Below, in pieces: positions 8,785 through 16,422 of a stretch of DNA of 64,000 nucleotides. How positions within the stretch are numbered: position 1 is the stretch's first letter; the number at the start of each line of letters is the position of its first letter. Source of the DNA: Bacteroidota bacterium (GTDB taxonomy: Bacteria > Bacteroidota > Bacteroidia > B-17B0 > Aurantibacillaceae); contig JACPOC010000027.1 of NCBI GenBank assembly GCA_016185125.1, positions 62,001 to 126,000 on the forward strand. Direction: 5' to 3'. The position numbers and the translations under genes are program-made. The notes beneath the pieces were generated by a model. The model ran no database searches. It worked only from the letters and a program-made list of their open reading frames with translations, and was not told where the DNA came from.

Positions 8785-9366
8785 ATGGGAGCACAAGTAC
8801 ACGGAACGCAGCCGTTCGACGCAAGCAAAAGAGCTGAAATAAAATTCAACGAGGTTGCTATGGCTACTGTTCAAAAAATTATTTCACACTATCCTGAAGG
8901 AAAACAAAAATCGGCCTTGCTTCCTATTTTGCATATTGCACAAGCGGAGTTTGGCGGGTGGTTAAGTCCTGAAGTGATGGATTACGTTGCTGAGGTTTTA
9001 AAAATAAAATCAATAGAAGTTTTTGAAGTTGCATCTTTTTACACGATGTACCATTTAAAGCCTGTGGGCAAATGTGTCATTGAAGTTTGTCAAACTTCTT
9101 CATGCTGGTTATCCGGTGCCGAAGATATTATCAAACATATTGAAAAGAAATTAAATATTAAAGTAGGAGAAACTTCGCGAGACGGCATGTTTACTTTAAA
9201 AACAGCAGAGTGTTTAGGTTCATGCGGAACAGCGCCAATGGCACAGGTAGGGGCAAGCTACCATGAAAATTTAACCTACGAAAAAGTAGATGCGCTTCTT
9301 GAGAAATATAAATCAGAAGGTAAATTAAGAAGTTATACGGATTTAGATTATAATAATACATTATAA
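8785..9366 (+). CDS. nuoE: NADH-quinone oxidoreductase subunit E
   Basis: 193-residue 24-kDa subunit with a thioredoxin-like domain binding a [2Fe-2S] cluster (N1a). The four ligands are Cys102 and Cys107 (CQTSSC) and Cys143 and Cys147 (CLGSC). An N-terminal helical domain (about residues 20-85, including EVASFYTMYHLKPVG) contacts NuoF. The gap to nuoF is 5 bases, so the NADH-oxidising module genes are tightly linked. Confidence 0.96.
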   Translation: MGAQVHGTQPFDASKRAEIKFNEVAMATVQKIISHYPEGKQKSALLPILHIAQAEFGGWLSPEVMDYVAEVLKIKSIEVFEVASFYTMYHLKPVGKCVIEVCQTSSCWLSGAEDIIKHIEKKLNIKVGETSRDGMFTLKTAECLGSCGTAPMAQVGASYHENLTYEKVDALLEKYKSEGKLRSYTDLDYNNTL

Positions 9367-9371
9367 AAATA

Positions 9372-10709
9372 ATGGGAAGAAAATTATTAATTCACAACGA
9401 TAAAATACCAAACATTCAAACGCTGGATGTGTATCGTTCTCATGGCGGGTATGCTTCGGTAGAAAAAGCGCTAAAGACTATGACTCCTGATCAGGTAACT
9501 GATGAGGTGAAAAAATCAGGATTGCGCGGACGTGGCGGAGCGGGATTTCCAACAGGATTAAAGTGGAGCTTTTTAGCAAAGCCGGAAGGCGTTCCCCGTT
9601 ATTTGGTTTGTAATGCTGATGAATCGGAACCCGGAACTTTTAAAGATCGTTACTTGATGGAAGTTATTCCGCATGCTTTAATAGAAGGCATGATTACCTC
9701 TTCTTACGCCTTAGGAGCCAAAATTTCTTACATATACATTCGCGGAGAATATTTTTATGTGGCGCGTATTGTTGAAAAAGCCCTTGAAGAAGCCTACGCC
9801 GCAGGTTTATTAGGAAAAAATATTTTAGGAACTGATTTCTCACACGATTGTTATGTACAAGTTGGAGGGGGTGCCTACATTTGCGGAGAAGAAACCGCGT
9901 TATTGGAGTCTTTGGAAGGTAAGCGTGGTAATCCTCGCATCAAACCCCCATTCCCCGCTGTTGCAGGATTATGGGGTTGCCCTACTGTTGTAAATAATGT
10001 GGAAACTATCGCGGCTGTTTGTCCGATTGTGAACATGGGCGGCGAAGAGTATGCAAAAATAGGAATAGGAAAATCTACAGGCACTAAATTAATTTCAGCA
10101 TCGGGTCATATTAATAAACCGGGTGTTTATGAAATTGAGTTAGGAGTTCCCGTTGAGGAATTTATATACAGCGAAGAATATTGCGGTGGAATTCGTAACG
10201 GTAAAAAAATGAAAGCTGTTGTGGCGGGTGGTTCATCTGTTCCGATTCTTCCAACAGAATTAATTTTAAAAACCGCGAAAGGCGAACCGCGTTTAATGAC
10301 TTATGAAAGTTTGGGCGATGGAGGTTTTCAAACAGGAACTATGTTAGGCTCGGGTGGTTTTATTGTAATGGATGAAGATACCAGCATTGTTAAAAATCTG
10401 TTTACATTCACTCGCTTTTATCACCACGAATCATGCGGACAATGTTCGCCTTGCCGCGAAGGAACCGGGTGGATGGAAAAAATTCTAAAGAAATTCTTAA
10501 ACGGCACTGCCGAAGAGAGTGATGTTGAATTACTTTGGGATATTCAAAGTAAGATAGAAGGAAAAACAATTTGTCCTTTAGGTGAAGCAGCTGCATGGCC
10601 TGTAGCAGCAGCTATTCGTCATTTTAAACAAGAATTTTTAGATGTGGCAAGAAGCAAGAAGTTTGTGGATGTTAGTCATTATAATAGGTTGAATAAAATT
10701 GTTGCGTAA
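9372..10709 (+). CDS. nuoF: NADH-quinone oxidoreductase subunit F
   Basis: 445-residue 51-kDa subunit where NADH reduces FMN and cluster N3. Visible motifs: NADH-binding LRGRGGAGFPTGLKW, FMN-binding GGGAYICGEETALLESLEGK, and the [4Fe-4S] ligands in ESCGQCSPCREGTGWM plus TICPLGEAAAWP. Its 3' end abuts a non-Nuo gene for a TonB-C/TPR protein that starts with TTG at or just before the nuoF stop, so nuoG is displaced about 1.6 kb downstream. Confidence 0.97.
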   Translation: MGRKLLIHNDKIPNIQTLDVYRSHGGYASVEKALKTMTPDQVTDEVKKSGLRGRGGAGFPTGLKWSFLAKPEGVPRYLVCNADESEPGTFKDRYLMEVIPHALIEGMITSSYALGAKISYIYIRGEYFYVARIVEKALEEAYAAGLLGKNILGTDFSHDCYVQVGGGAYICGEETALLESLEGKRGNPRIKPPFPAVAGLWGCPTVVNNVETIAAVCPIVNMGGEEYAKIGIGKSTGTKLISASGHINKPGVYEIELGVPVEEFIYSEEYCGGIRNGKKMKAVVAGGSSVPILPTELILKTAKGEPRLMTYESLGDGGFQTGTMLGSGGFIVMDEDTSIVKNLFTFTRFYHHESCGQCSPCREGTGWMEKILKKFLNGTAEESDVELLWDIQSKIEGKTICPLGEAAAWPVAAAIRHFKQEFLDVARSKKFVDVSHYNRLNKIVA

Positions 10710-10710
10710 G

Positions 10711-11646
10711 TTGAAAATTGTCACATACATACTTTGTTTTATTTGTCTGTTTGGAAAAGCTCAGGATAATGTTTTGACTATTGCAGATTCAATGCCGAAA
10801 TTTCCTGAGGGAAATTCAGCTATTGCAAATTTTATTCAAAAGAATATGATAATTCCTCCGGATGCGCGCAAAAAATCTAATAACGAAAAGACTTTTATAA
10901 AATTTATTGTGGATACTTCAGGTAAAGTTGTAAACCCGATTGTTATTAAACCATCGGGTTTTAAATCGTTTGACCAGGAAGCGATTAGGATAGTTTCAAA
11001 AATGCCTCAGTGGGAACCAGGTTTTGATAAGGGAAAAAAAGTAAACGTTTATATGATTTTGCCTATTTCTTATAAGAATATCGGAATCGTTGCTGCCGAA
11101 CCTGTTACTCCCGAACACGAAAAGGCTATGAAGTATTGGAATGAAGGCCGTAAGCTTGAACTTCAGTTAAAATTTGACAAGGCTCTTGTAGAATATAATA
11201 AGGCTTTAGATATAGAACCTCATAATAATACTGTTCTTTTTGACAAGGCTAAAATGTTACTTGCGATGGGGGAAAAGAACAAAGCCGGGGAAATTTGGAA
11301 AAATTTAGTTGAAAAGAACGTTCGAAAAGATGAGGCCGAAGGGTATTTGAAGAAATATTGTGCTCAAAACTCCGATCCATTTAAATTTTCTACAGAATTA
11401 AAAAGCATTAGTTTTTTTAATTATGGTATGGATAATATGCGTAGCGGAAGATATGAGTCGGCTCTTCGAAAATTCGATTCATCTTTAAAGTACAGTCCTG
11501 ACCATACAAATGCTCTTTTCAACAAAGCAGAAATGCACAATAAACTTAATCAGCCGAAAGTAGCCTGTGTTACCTGGAAAAAACTTTTGGAGTTATCGCC
11601 GGAAGATAAGGAAGTAGAAGAGTTGATAAAAAAAAATTGTAATTAA
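10711..11646 (+). CDS. Secreted TonB C-terminal domain / TPR protein inside the nuo operon
   Basis: About 311 residues. After a signal peptide ending near FGKAQ, residues about 25-105 form a TonB C-terminal-like domain (IKFIVDTSGKVVNPIVIKPS, then MPQWEPGFDKGKKVNVYMIL). Two TPR-like blocks follow (about 130-200 and 235-305). The role is unknown; TonB_C/TPR proteins are common in Bacteroidota envelopes. No ATG suits the start. TTG at 10711, one base after the nuoF stop, gives a standard signal peptide; TTG at 10699 is also in frame. It is probably translated by coupling to nuoF. Confidence 0.75.
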   Translation: MKIVTYILCFICLFGKAQDNVLTIADSMPKFPEGNSAIANFIQKNMIIPPDARKKSNNEKTFIKFIVDTSGKVVNPIVIKPSGFKSFDQEAIRIVSKMPQWEPGFDKGKKVNVYMILPISYKNIGIVAAEPVTPEHEKAMKYWNEGRKLELQLKFDKALVEYNKALDIEPHNNTVLFDKAKMLLAMGEKNKAGEIWKNLVEKNVRKDEAEGYLKKYCAQNSDPFKFSTELKSISFFNYGMDNMRSGRYESALRKFDSSLKYSPDHTNALFNKAEMHNKLNQPKVACVTWKKLLELSPEDKEVEELIKKNCN

Positions 11647-11657
11647 ATTTCGGAAAC

Positions 11658-11960
11658 ATGCTCGCGCCCATCATAACAAATAATATTGCAACTATAAACG
11701 CTTTATGTAAAGAATATAAGGTTAAAGAGTTGTATGTATTTGGGTCGGCCGCAAAGAATCTAATGAAAGAAAGCAGTGATGTGGACTTCATAGTTAAATT
11801 TAATACTGAAGTGCCGGTAGAAGATTATGCTGATTTATATTTTGATTTAGTAGAATCGTTAGAGGATTTGTTAAAAAGAAATGTTGATCTTTTAACAGAT
11901 AAACCAATTAGAAATAAATATTTAAAAAAAGATATAGAAGAAACAAAACAAATAATATAA
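11658..11960 (+). CDS. mntA: MntA-like minimal nucleotidyltransferase antitoxin (second copy)
   Basis: 100-residue MNT protein with an intact GSX10DXD motif: Gly29-Ser30, Asp41 and Asp43 in the segment VFGSAAKNLMKESSDVDF. It is a distant relative of the copy at 629-919, not a recent duplicate: only the motif and general layout are shared. Its stop overlaps the hepT start by one base (TAATG). Located 11 bases after the TonB-C/TPR gene, inside the nuo operon. Confidence 0.85.
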   Translation: MLAPIITNNIATINALCKEYKVKELYVFGSAAKNLMKESSDVDFIVKFNTEVPVEDYADLYFDLVESLEDLLKRNVDLLTDKPIRNKYLKKDIEETKQII

Positions 11961-12287
11961 TGCCGCATAAAGCAGCAAAATATTTACAAGATATTTTAAC
12001 TTCCATTGAAGCAATTGAAACTTATACGAAAGACATTAAAACTTTTGATGCTTTTGTTTCAAAAAGAATGGCTTATAGGGCAGTTGAAAGAGAACTTGAA
12101 ATAATTGCTGAGGCGATATCAAGAATTAAAAAAGCTAATTTTGATTTTGAAATATCACATTCAAAACAGATAATAGGATTAAGAAACAGAGTTATACATT
12201 CGTATGATAATTATAGTATGGGGAGTTGTAATAAAGCATCTACCCGAGTTAAAAGAAGAAGTTGATCAATTGATTAAAAACTTTTAA
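11960..12287 (+). pseudogene. hepT: HepT-like HEPN toxin, frameshifted near the C-terminus
   Basis: The open frame (11960-12265, 101 residues) keeps the toxin motif RX4HXY as Arg75, His80 and Tyr82 in RNRVIHSY, but right after SYDN it turns into an unrelated basic tail (SMGSCNKASTRVKRRS). The next frame, from about 12210 to a stop at 12285-12287, encodes the expected HepT C-terminus: IIVWGVVIKHLPELKEEVDQ then LIKNF. The family normally has a few more residues between the motif and this helix, so a deletion of about 11 bases (net shift +1) is likely. The toxin may be dead or altered. Confidence 0.75.
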
Positions 12288-12293
12288 ATTAAA

Positions 12294-13277
12294 ATGAAAG
12301 TAACAATAGACGGAATAGAAATTGATGTGCCAAAAGGAACTACGATTCTTCAGGCAGCCCGTATGATAGGCCCCGAGGTTGCTCCGCCTGCCATGTGTTA
12401 TTATACAAAATTAAAAACCAGCGGTGGTTATTGCAGAACCTGTATTGTAAAGGTTTCGCAAGGAAGCACCGCTAATCCTAATCCTATACCTAAGCCGGTA
12501 GCAAGCTGCCGGACAGAGGTGATGGATGGAATGGTTGTTCAGAATTTTACATCTCCCGAAATTTTAGAAGCACGTAAAGGTGTTGTTGAATTTTTATTGA
12601 TCAATCATCCTCTTGATTGTCCGGTTTGTGATCAGGCGGGTGAGTGTAAATTGCAGGATCTTGGTTATGAAAATGGTTCAGTAAAAACACGCTTCGAGTT
12701 TAAACGCCGTGAATACGACATGATTGATATCGGGGATAAAATTAAATTACACATGAACCGTTGCATCTTATGTTACCGTTGCGTAAAAACAGCGGAGCAA
12801 ATTACAGATAAACGTTTACATGGTGTTGTTCATCGGGGCGACGCTTCGGAAATTTCAACTTATATTGAACAGATTATTGATAATGATTTTAGTGGTAACG
12901 TTATTGATGTTTGTCCGGTTGGTGCATTAACCGACAGAACATTCCGTTTTAAGCAGCGCGTTTGGTTTACAAAGCCGGTAGATGCTCATCGTAATTGCGA
13001 TAAGTGCTGCGGAAAAACCCGCGTTTGGTTAAAGGGCGAAGAAGTTGTGCGTGTAACAGCACGCAAAGATCAGTGGGATGAAGTAGAAGAATTTATTTGT
13101 AATTCTTGTCGCTACGATCATAAGAAAACAAGTGATTGGGTAATTGAAGGGCCTTCGCCGATTCATAGAAGTTCTGTTATTTCTCAAAATCATTATAATC
13201 ATTTAAATGAATTAAAAACTCAGGCAATGAAACAGCAAAAAGCATTAGGGTTCATTCCATTCGATAAACGTCCGTAA
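12294..13277 (+). CDS. nuoG: NADH-quinone oxidoreductase subunit G, short form (Fe-S domain only)
   Basis: 327 residues carrying only the iron-sulfur part. Ligands seen: [2Fe-2S] Cys35, Cys47, Cys50 and Cys72; His105, Cys109, Cys112 and Cys118 (HPLDCPVCDQAGEC); [4Fe-4S] Cys157, Cys160, Cys163 and Cys207; and a third Cys set at 235-239 and 269-272 in the 4Fe-4S Mo/W-type domain. The large molybdopterin-like domain of enterobacterial NuoG (about 900 residues) is absent. The downstream gene begins 3 bases on, so this is the natural end and not a truncation by frameshift. Confidence 0.94.
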   Translation: MKVTIDGIEIDVPKGTTILQAARMIGPEVAPPAMCYYTKLKTSGGYCRTCIVKVSQGSTANPNPIPKPVASCRTEVMDGMVVQNFTSPEILEARKGVVEFLLINHPLDCPVCDQAGECKLQDLGYENGSVKTRFEFKRREYDMIDIGDKIKLHMNRCILCYRCVKTAEQITDKRLHGVVHRGDASEISTYIEQIIDNDFSGNVIDVCPVGALTDRTFRFKQRVWFTKPVDAHRNCDKCCGKTRVWLKGEEVVRVTARKDQWDEVEEFICNSCRYDHKKTSDWVIEGPSPIHRSSVISQNHYNHLNELKTQAMKQQKALGFIPFDKRP

Positions 13278-13279
13278 AT

Positions 13280-14338
13280 ATGATATCATTTGTAATATAT
13301 AAATTTGTAGTATGCGTCATCGTGTTCGGCTTGTCCTTGGCCGTTGCCGCATATTCTACATGGTGGGAACGTAAACTATCCGCTTTGCTTCAGGACAGGA
13401 TTGGCCCTAATCGCGCCGGCCCTTTTGGTTTATTACAACCATTGGCCGACGGTGGAAAAATGTTTTTTAAAGAAGAGATCATTCCTAACGTAAGTAATAA
13501 ATTTTTATTTATTCTTGGTCCCAGCTTATTTATGCTCACCGCGCTGATGACCGGGAGCGTTATACCATGGGGAAAATCCTTTACTACCGAAGCGGGTAAC
13601 ACGTATTCTTTTCAGATTACCGATATCAGCATTGGAGTTCTTTATTTATTCGGCGTAGTTTCTATTGGTGTGTATGGAATCATGATTGGAGGCTGGGCGT
13701 CAAATAATAAATTTGCATTGCTTGGAGCTATTCGTGCATCTTCGCAAATGATTAGCTATGAAATTGCAATGGGAATTTCTGTTATTGCATTGATCGTAAC
13801 ATCAGGTGGCACTTTAAGTTTAAGCGAAATTGTAGAACAACAGGATGCAGGTTTTGCGAATATAGTATGGCAACCTCTCGGGTTTTTAATTTTCTTTATC
13901 TGCGCGTTGGCAGAAACTAACCGTGCGCCTTTCGATTTACCTGAATGCGAAAGTGAATTAGTTGGAGGATATCACACAGAATATTCTTCTATGAAATTAG
14001 GATTATTTTTATTTGCCGAATATATCAACATGTTCATTTCATCGGCTATCATGGCCGCGTTTTATTTCGGTGGATATAATTTTCCATGGGCGCATGAGCT
14101 TTATCAAACATTAGGACTTCATGACGGATCTGTTTGGATTTCCATTATTGGTTTCGGGGCTTTCTTTACAAAAATCTGTATTTTCATTTCTGTATTTATG
14201 TGGGTGCGCTGGACTTTGCCGCGTTTCCGTTATGATCAGCTGATGCATTTGGGTTGGAAAATTCTTTTGCCTTTGTCACTTTTAAATTTAGCAATTACGG
14301 TAGTGGTTGAATATTTCAGAGGTAACATACATTTATAA
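13280..14338 (+). CDS. nuoH: NADH-quinone oxidoreductase subunit H
   Basis: 352-residue membrane subunit that forms the quinone channel at the joint of the two arms, with about eight membrane helices. Signatures: DRIGPNRAGPFGLLQPLADG near residue 40, AETNRAPFDLPECESELVGG near 215, and FMWVRWTLPRFRYDQLM near the C-terminus. The many conserved charged residues inside membrane segments are present. Start is 3 bases after nuoG. Confidence 0.97.
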   Translation: MISFVIYKFVVCVIVFGLSLAVAAYSTWWERKLSALLQDRIGPNRAGPFGLLQPLADGGKMFFKEEIIPNVSNKFLFILGPSLFMLTALMTGSVIPWGKSFTTEAGNTYSFQITDISIGVLYLFGVVSIGVYGIMIGGWASNNKFALLGAIRASSQMISYEIAMGISVIALIVTSGGTLSLSEIVEQQDAGFANIVWQPLGFLIFFICALAETNRAPFDLPECESELVGGYHTEYSSMKLGLFLFAEYINMFISSAIMAAFYFGGYNFPWAHELYQTLGLHDGSVWISIIGFGAFFTKICIFISVFMWVRWTLPRFRYDQLMHLGWKILLPLSLLNLAITVVVEYFRGNIHL

Positions 14339-14339
14339 A

Positions 14340-14429
14340 ATGGAGATTATTAAAGCCATATGTAAGTTATCGGAAGGAATAGAATTGTATGTAATAATTA
14401 TAATAGCGATGGTAACATTTTTTAAATAA
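14340..14429 (+). CDS. Possible 29-residue membrane micropeptide between nuoH and nuoI
   Basis: ATG at 14340 begins one base after the nuoH stop; the TAA at 14427-14429 is 6 bases before nuoI. The peptide is a charged N-terminus (MEIIKAICKLSEG) followed by a hydrophobic stretch IELYVIIIIAMVTFF and a Lys, the profile of a single membrane helix. Position and hydropathy suit a small complex I accessory peptide, but 29 residues can be chance and I know no homologue. Confidence 0.35.
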   Translation: MEIIKAICKLSEGIELYVIIIIAMVTFFK

Positions 14430-14435
14430 ATTAAA

Positions 14436-15038
14436 ATGCAATTAACGAATAGAAGTAAAGTAGTATCAGACAAAGTGCAGACGGGCATGGAGAAGATGTA
14501 TCTTCCCGCGATCTTAAAAGGCATGATGATCACTGCGAGCCATATATTTAAGCGGAGACCCACTATCAAATATCCTGAGCATACACGAAAAATGTCGGCT
14601 GTTTACCGCGGACTCCATGTATTAAAGCGCGATGAAAAAGGAGCGGAACGTTGCACGGCTTGTGGGTTGTGCGCGGTGGCTTGTCCGGCTGAAGCAATTA
14701 CCATGGAAAGTGCTGAACGTAAAAAGGGAGAAGAAAGTTTGTATAGAGAAGAAAAATACGCTCGTGTATATGAAATAAACATGCTGCGTTGTATTTTTTG
14801 CGGTTTGTGTGAAGAAGCTTGCCCCAAGGAAGCTATATTTTTAACGGATAGAATTGTGGATACGGAATATGAGCGTGAAGATTTTATTTATGGAAAAGAT
14901 AAGCTGGTAGAAAAAATTGATAAACCAATTGATGTCAGCAAACGACAAACTTTAGCTGTTACTGAATTTAAAAAAATACCCGGATTAAAGCATAACGCGG
15001 TTTGGGAAGGCAACAGACTGGATAGAAAAAGTAATTAA
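14436..15038 (+). CDS. nuoI: NADH-quinone oxidoreductase subunit I
   Basis: 200-residue ferredoxin-type subunit with two [4Fe-4S] clusters (N6a and N6b) linking NuoG to NuoB. The ligand sets are Cys73, 76, 79 and 83 (CTACGLCAVACP) and Cys119, 122, 125 and 129 (CIFCGLCEEACP). The N-terminal amphipathic region packs on NuoH in the family. The preceding spacer is short apart from the possible micro-ORF. Confidence 0.96.
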   Translation: MQLTNRSKVVSDKVQTGMEKMYLPAILKGMMITASHIFKRRPTIKYPEHTRKMSAVYRGLHVLKRDEKGAERCTACGLCAVACPAEAITMESAERKKGEESLYREEKYARVYEINMLRCIFCGLCEEACPKEAIFLTDRIVDTEYEREDFIYGKDKLVEKIDKPIDVSKRQTLAVTEFKKIPGLKHNAVWEGNRLDRKSN

Positions 15039-15110
15039 TGAAAATGGACGATTTAATGATTGGCGATTTACAATTGTCAATAAGAAATAAAAAATTGTAA
15101 ATAAATATTT
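15039..15110. repeat. nuo spacer repeat before nuoJ
   Basis: Contains GATTTACAATTGTCAAT (15065-15081) and AAATTGTAAATAAATATT, words shared with the spacers at 6914, 15624, 16041, 16384 and 19787. Confidence 0.5.
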
Positions 15111-15623
15111 ATGTTAGGATACACAATTACACAATGGCTTTTCGGGATACTTTCTTTCCTGGCAATTATGTTTGCTTTAATGGTAGTGTTTAGTCGCAAC
15201 CCTGTTAACAGTGTGTTGTATTTGGTAATGACCTTCTTTTGTATTGCAGGCCATTATTTATTAATGAATGCTCAGTTTTTGGCAATTGTTCATATTGTTG
15301 TTTATGCCGGAGCTATTATGGTACTGTTTTTATTTGTGATCATGCTCATGGATTTAAATCAGGATTCAGAACCGCAAAAATCTGCGTGGATAAAAATTGT
15401 TGCGGGAATTGCTGGGGGATTATTACTTTTTGTTTTAGTGGGAACGTTAAAGGGTACAGAACAAATGAACCTTACTTCCTATGGATCATCTCAAATAGGA
15501 ACAGTAAAAAATTTAGGTAAAGTGTTGTTTAGTGAATTTTTATTTCCTTTTGAAATTGCGAGTGTATTATTATTGGCTGCTATGGTTGGTGCCATTATGA
15601 TAGGGAAGAAGGAGATTAAATAA
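15111..15623 (+). CDS. nuoJ: NADH-quinone oxidoreductase subunit J
   Basis: 170-residue membrane subunit with five membrane helices. The third helix holds the conserved VVYAGAIMVLFLFVIMLMDL segment, with the flexible Gly that forms a pi-bulge in solved structures. Ends IMIGKKEIK, typical. Downstream, instead of nuoK directly, lies a four-helix-bundle gene flanked by spacer repeats. Confidence 0.95.
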   Translation: MLGYTITQWLFGILSFLAIMFALMVVFSRNPVNSVLYLVMTFFCIAGHYLLMNAQFLAIVHIVVYAGAIMVLFLFVIMLMDLNQDSEPQKSAWIKIVAGIAGGLLLFVLVGTLKGTEQMNLTSYGSSQIGTVKNLGKVLFSEFLFPFEIASVLLLAAMVGAIMIGKKEIK

Positions 15624-15662
15624 AATTTACGATTTAAAAAGACTGACAATTTACAATTGCAA
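15624..15662. repeat. nuo spacer repeat, left flank of the four-helix-bundle gene
   Basis: Contains AATTTACGATTT and GACAATTTACAATTG (15645-15659), matching words in the other nuo spacers. Confidence 0.5.
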
Positions 15663-16040
15663 ATGAATATAACCCCCGAAATATTAAAAAATAGAACTTT
15701 TAACTTTGCGTTGAGCACCTTGAAAACAGTTAACCATTTAAAAAATTCTACTGCCAACGAAATAATGGGCAAGCAAGTAATGCGTTCAGCCAATTTTGTT
15801 GGCGCAAATTATCGTGCAGTTTGTAAAGCGAAGTCAACGACTGATTTTATAAATAAATTAAAGATAGTTGAAGAAGAGTCTGAAGAATCTGTTAATTGGT
15901 TAGAATTGATAAAGGAGTTTAATAAAATTGATAATCCTGATTACGAGATTCTTTTAAAGGAATCATCGGAGTTGGAAAAAATATTCGCCGCTTCGGCCAT
16001 AAGAGCAAAAAACAATAAGTATAAATCTTTGCAATGGTAA
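15663..16040 (+). CDS. Four-helix-bundle protein (23S rRNA intervening-sequence type)
   Basis: About 125 residues of the 'four helix bundle protein' family, related to proteins coded in 23S rRNA intervening sequences. Family marks: the opening RTFNFALSTLKTVNHLK, MGKQVMRSANFVGANYRAVCKAKS (helix two, Ser/Asn/Tyr pattern) and LKIVEEESEESVNWLEL (helix three). The biochemical role is unknown; solved relatives assemble as pentamers. A TTG at 15657 is in frame, but the ATG at 15663 is preferred. It interrupts nuoJ-nuoK and carries related AT repeats on both sides, suggesting later insertion into a spacer. Confidence 0.85.
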   Translation: MNITPEILKNRTFNFALSTLKTVNHLKNSTANEIMGKQVMRSANFVGANYRAVCKAKSTTDFINKLKIVEEESEESVNWLELIKEFNKIDNPDYEILLKESSELEKIFAASAIRAKNNKYKSLQW

Positions 16041-16071
16041 ATTGTAAATAATCAAATCGTCAATAAAAAAT
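16041..16071. repeat. nuo spacer repeat, right flank of the four-helix-bundle gene
   Basis: ATTGTAAATAATCAAATCGTC and following AATAAAAAAT share the ATTGTAAAT and CGTCAAT words with the left flank and other nuo spacers. Confidence 0.45.
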
Positions 16072-16383
16072 ATGATAAACGGAATATCTATAAATTACTA
16101 TTTACTGTTAAGCACAGTATTATTTATTATCGGAGCAATTGGCGTAATGGCAAGACGTAACTCAATTATCATTTTTATGTGTATTGAATTAATGCTTAAT
16201 GCGGTGAATTTATTATTGGTTTCGTTCAGCACATTGCACGGCGATGCAAGCGGGCAGGTTTTTGTTTTTTTCATCATGGCGGTTGCTGCTGCTGAGGTAG
16301 CTGTTGGCCTCGCTATTTTAAGTATGATCTACCGTAACGTAAAAAGTATTGATACGGATTTACTGAGTAATTTGAAAAATTAA
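16072..16383 (+). CDS. nuoK: NADH-quinone oxidoreductase subunit K
   Basis: 103 residues, three membrane helices, related to MrpC antiporter subunits. The conserved membrane glutamates are in helix two ([14 protein letters not shown]) and helix three ([13 protein letters not shown]), where they belong to the proton path. Length and motifs match the family exactly. Confidence 0.96.
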   Translation: MINGISINYYLLLSTVLFIIGAIGVMARRNSIIIFMCIELMLNAVNLLLVSFSTLHGDASGQVFVFFIMAVAAAEVAVGLAILSMIYRNVKSIDTDLLSNLKN

Positions 16384-16422
16384 TTTGACAATTGTAGATA
16401 ACAAAATTGTAAATATTATTAT
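16384..16422. repeat. nuo spacer repeat before nuoL
   Basis: TTTGACAATTGTAGATAAC then AAAATTGTAAATATTATT: the same GACAATT and ATTGTAAAT words as in other nuo spacers. Confidence 0.5.
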
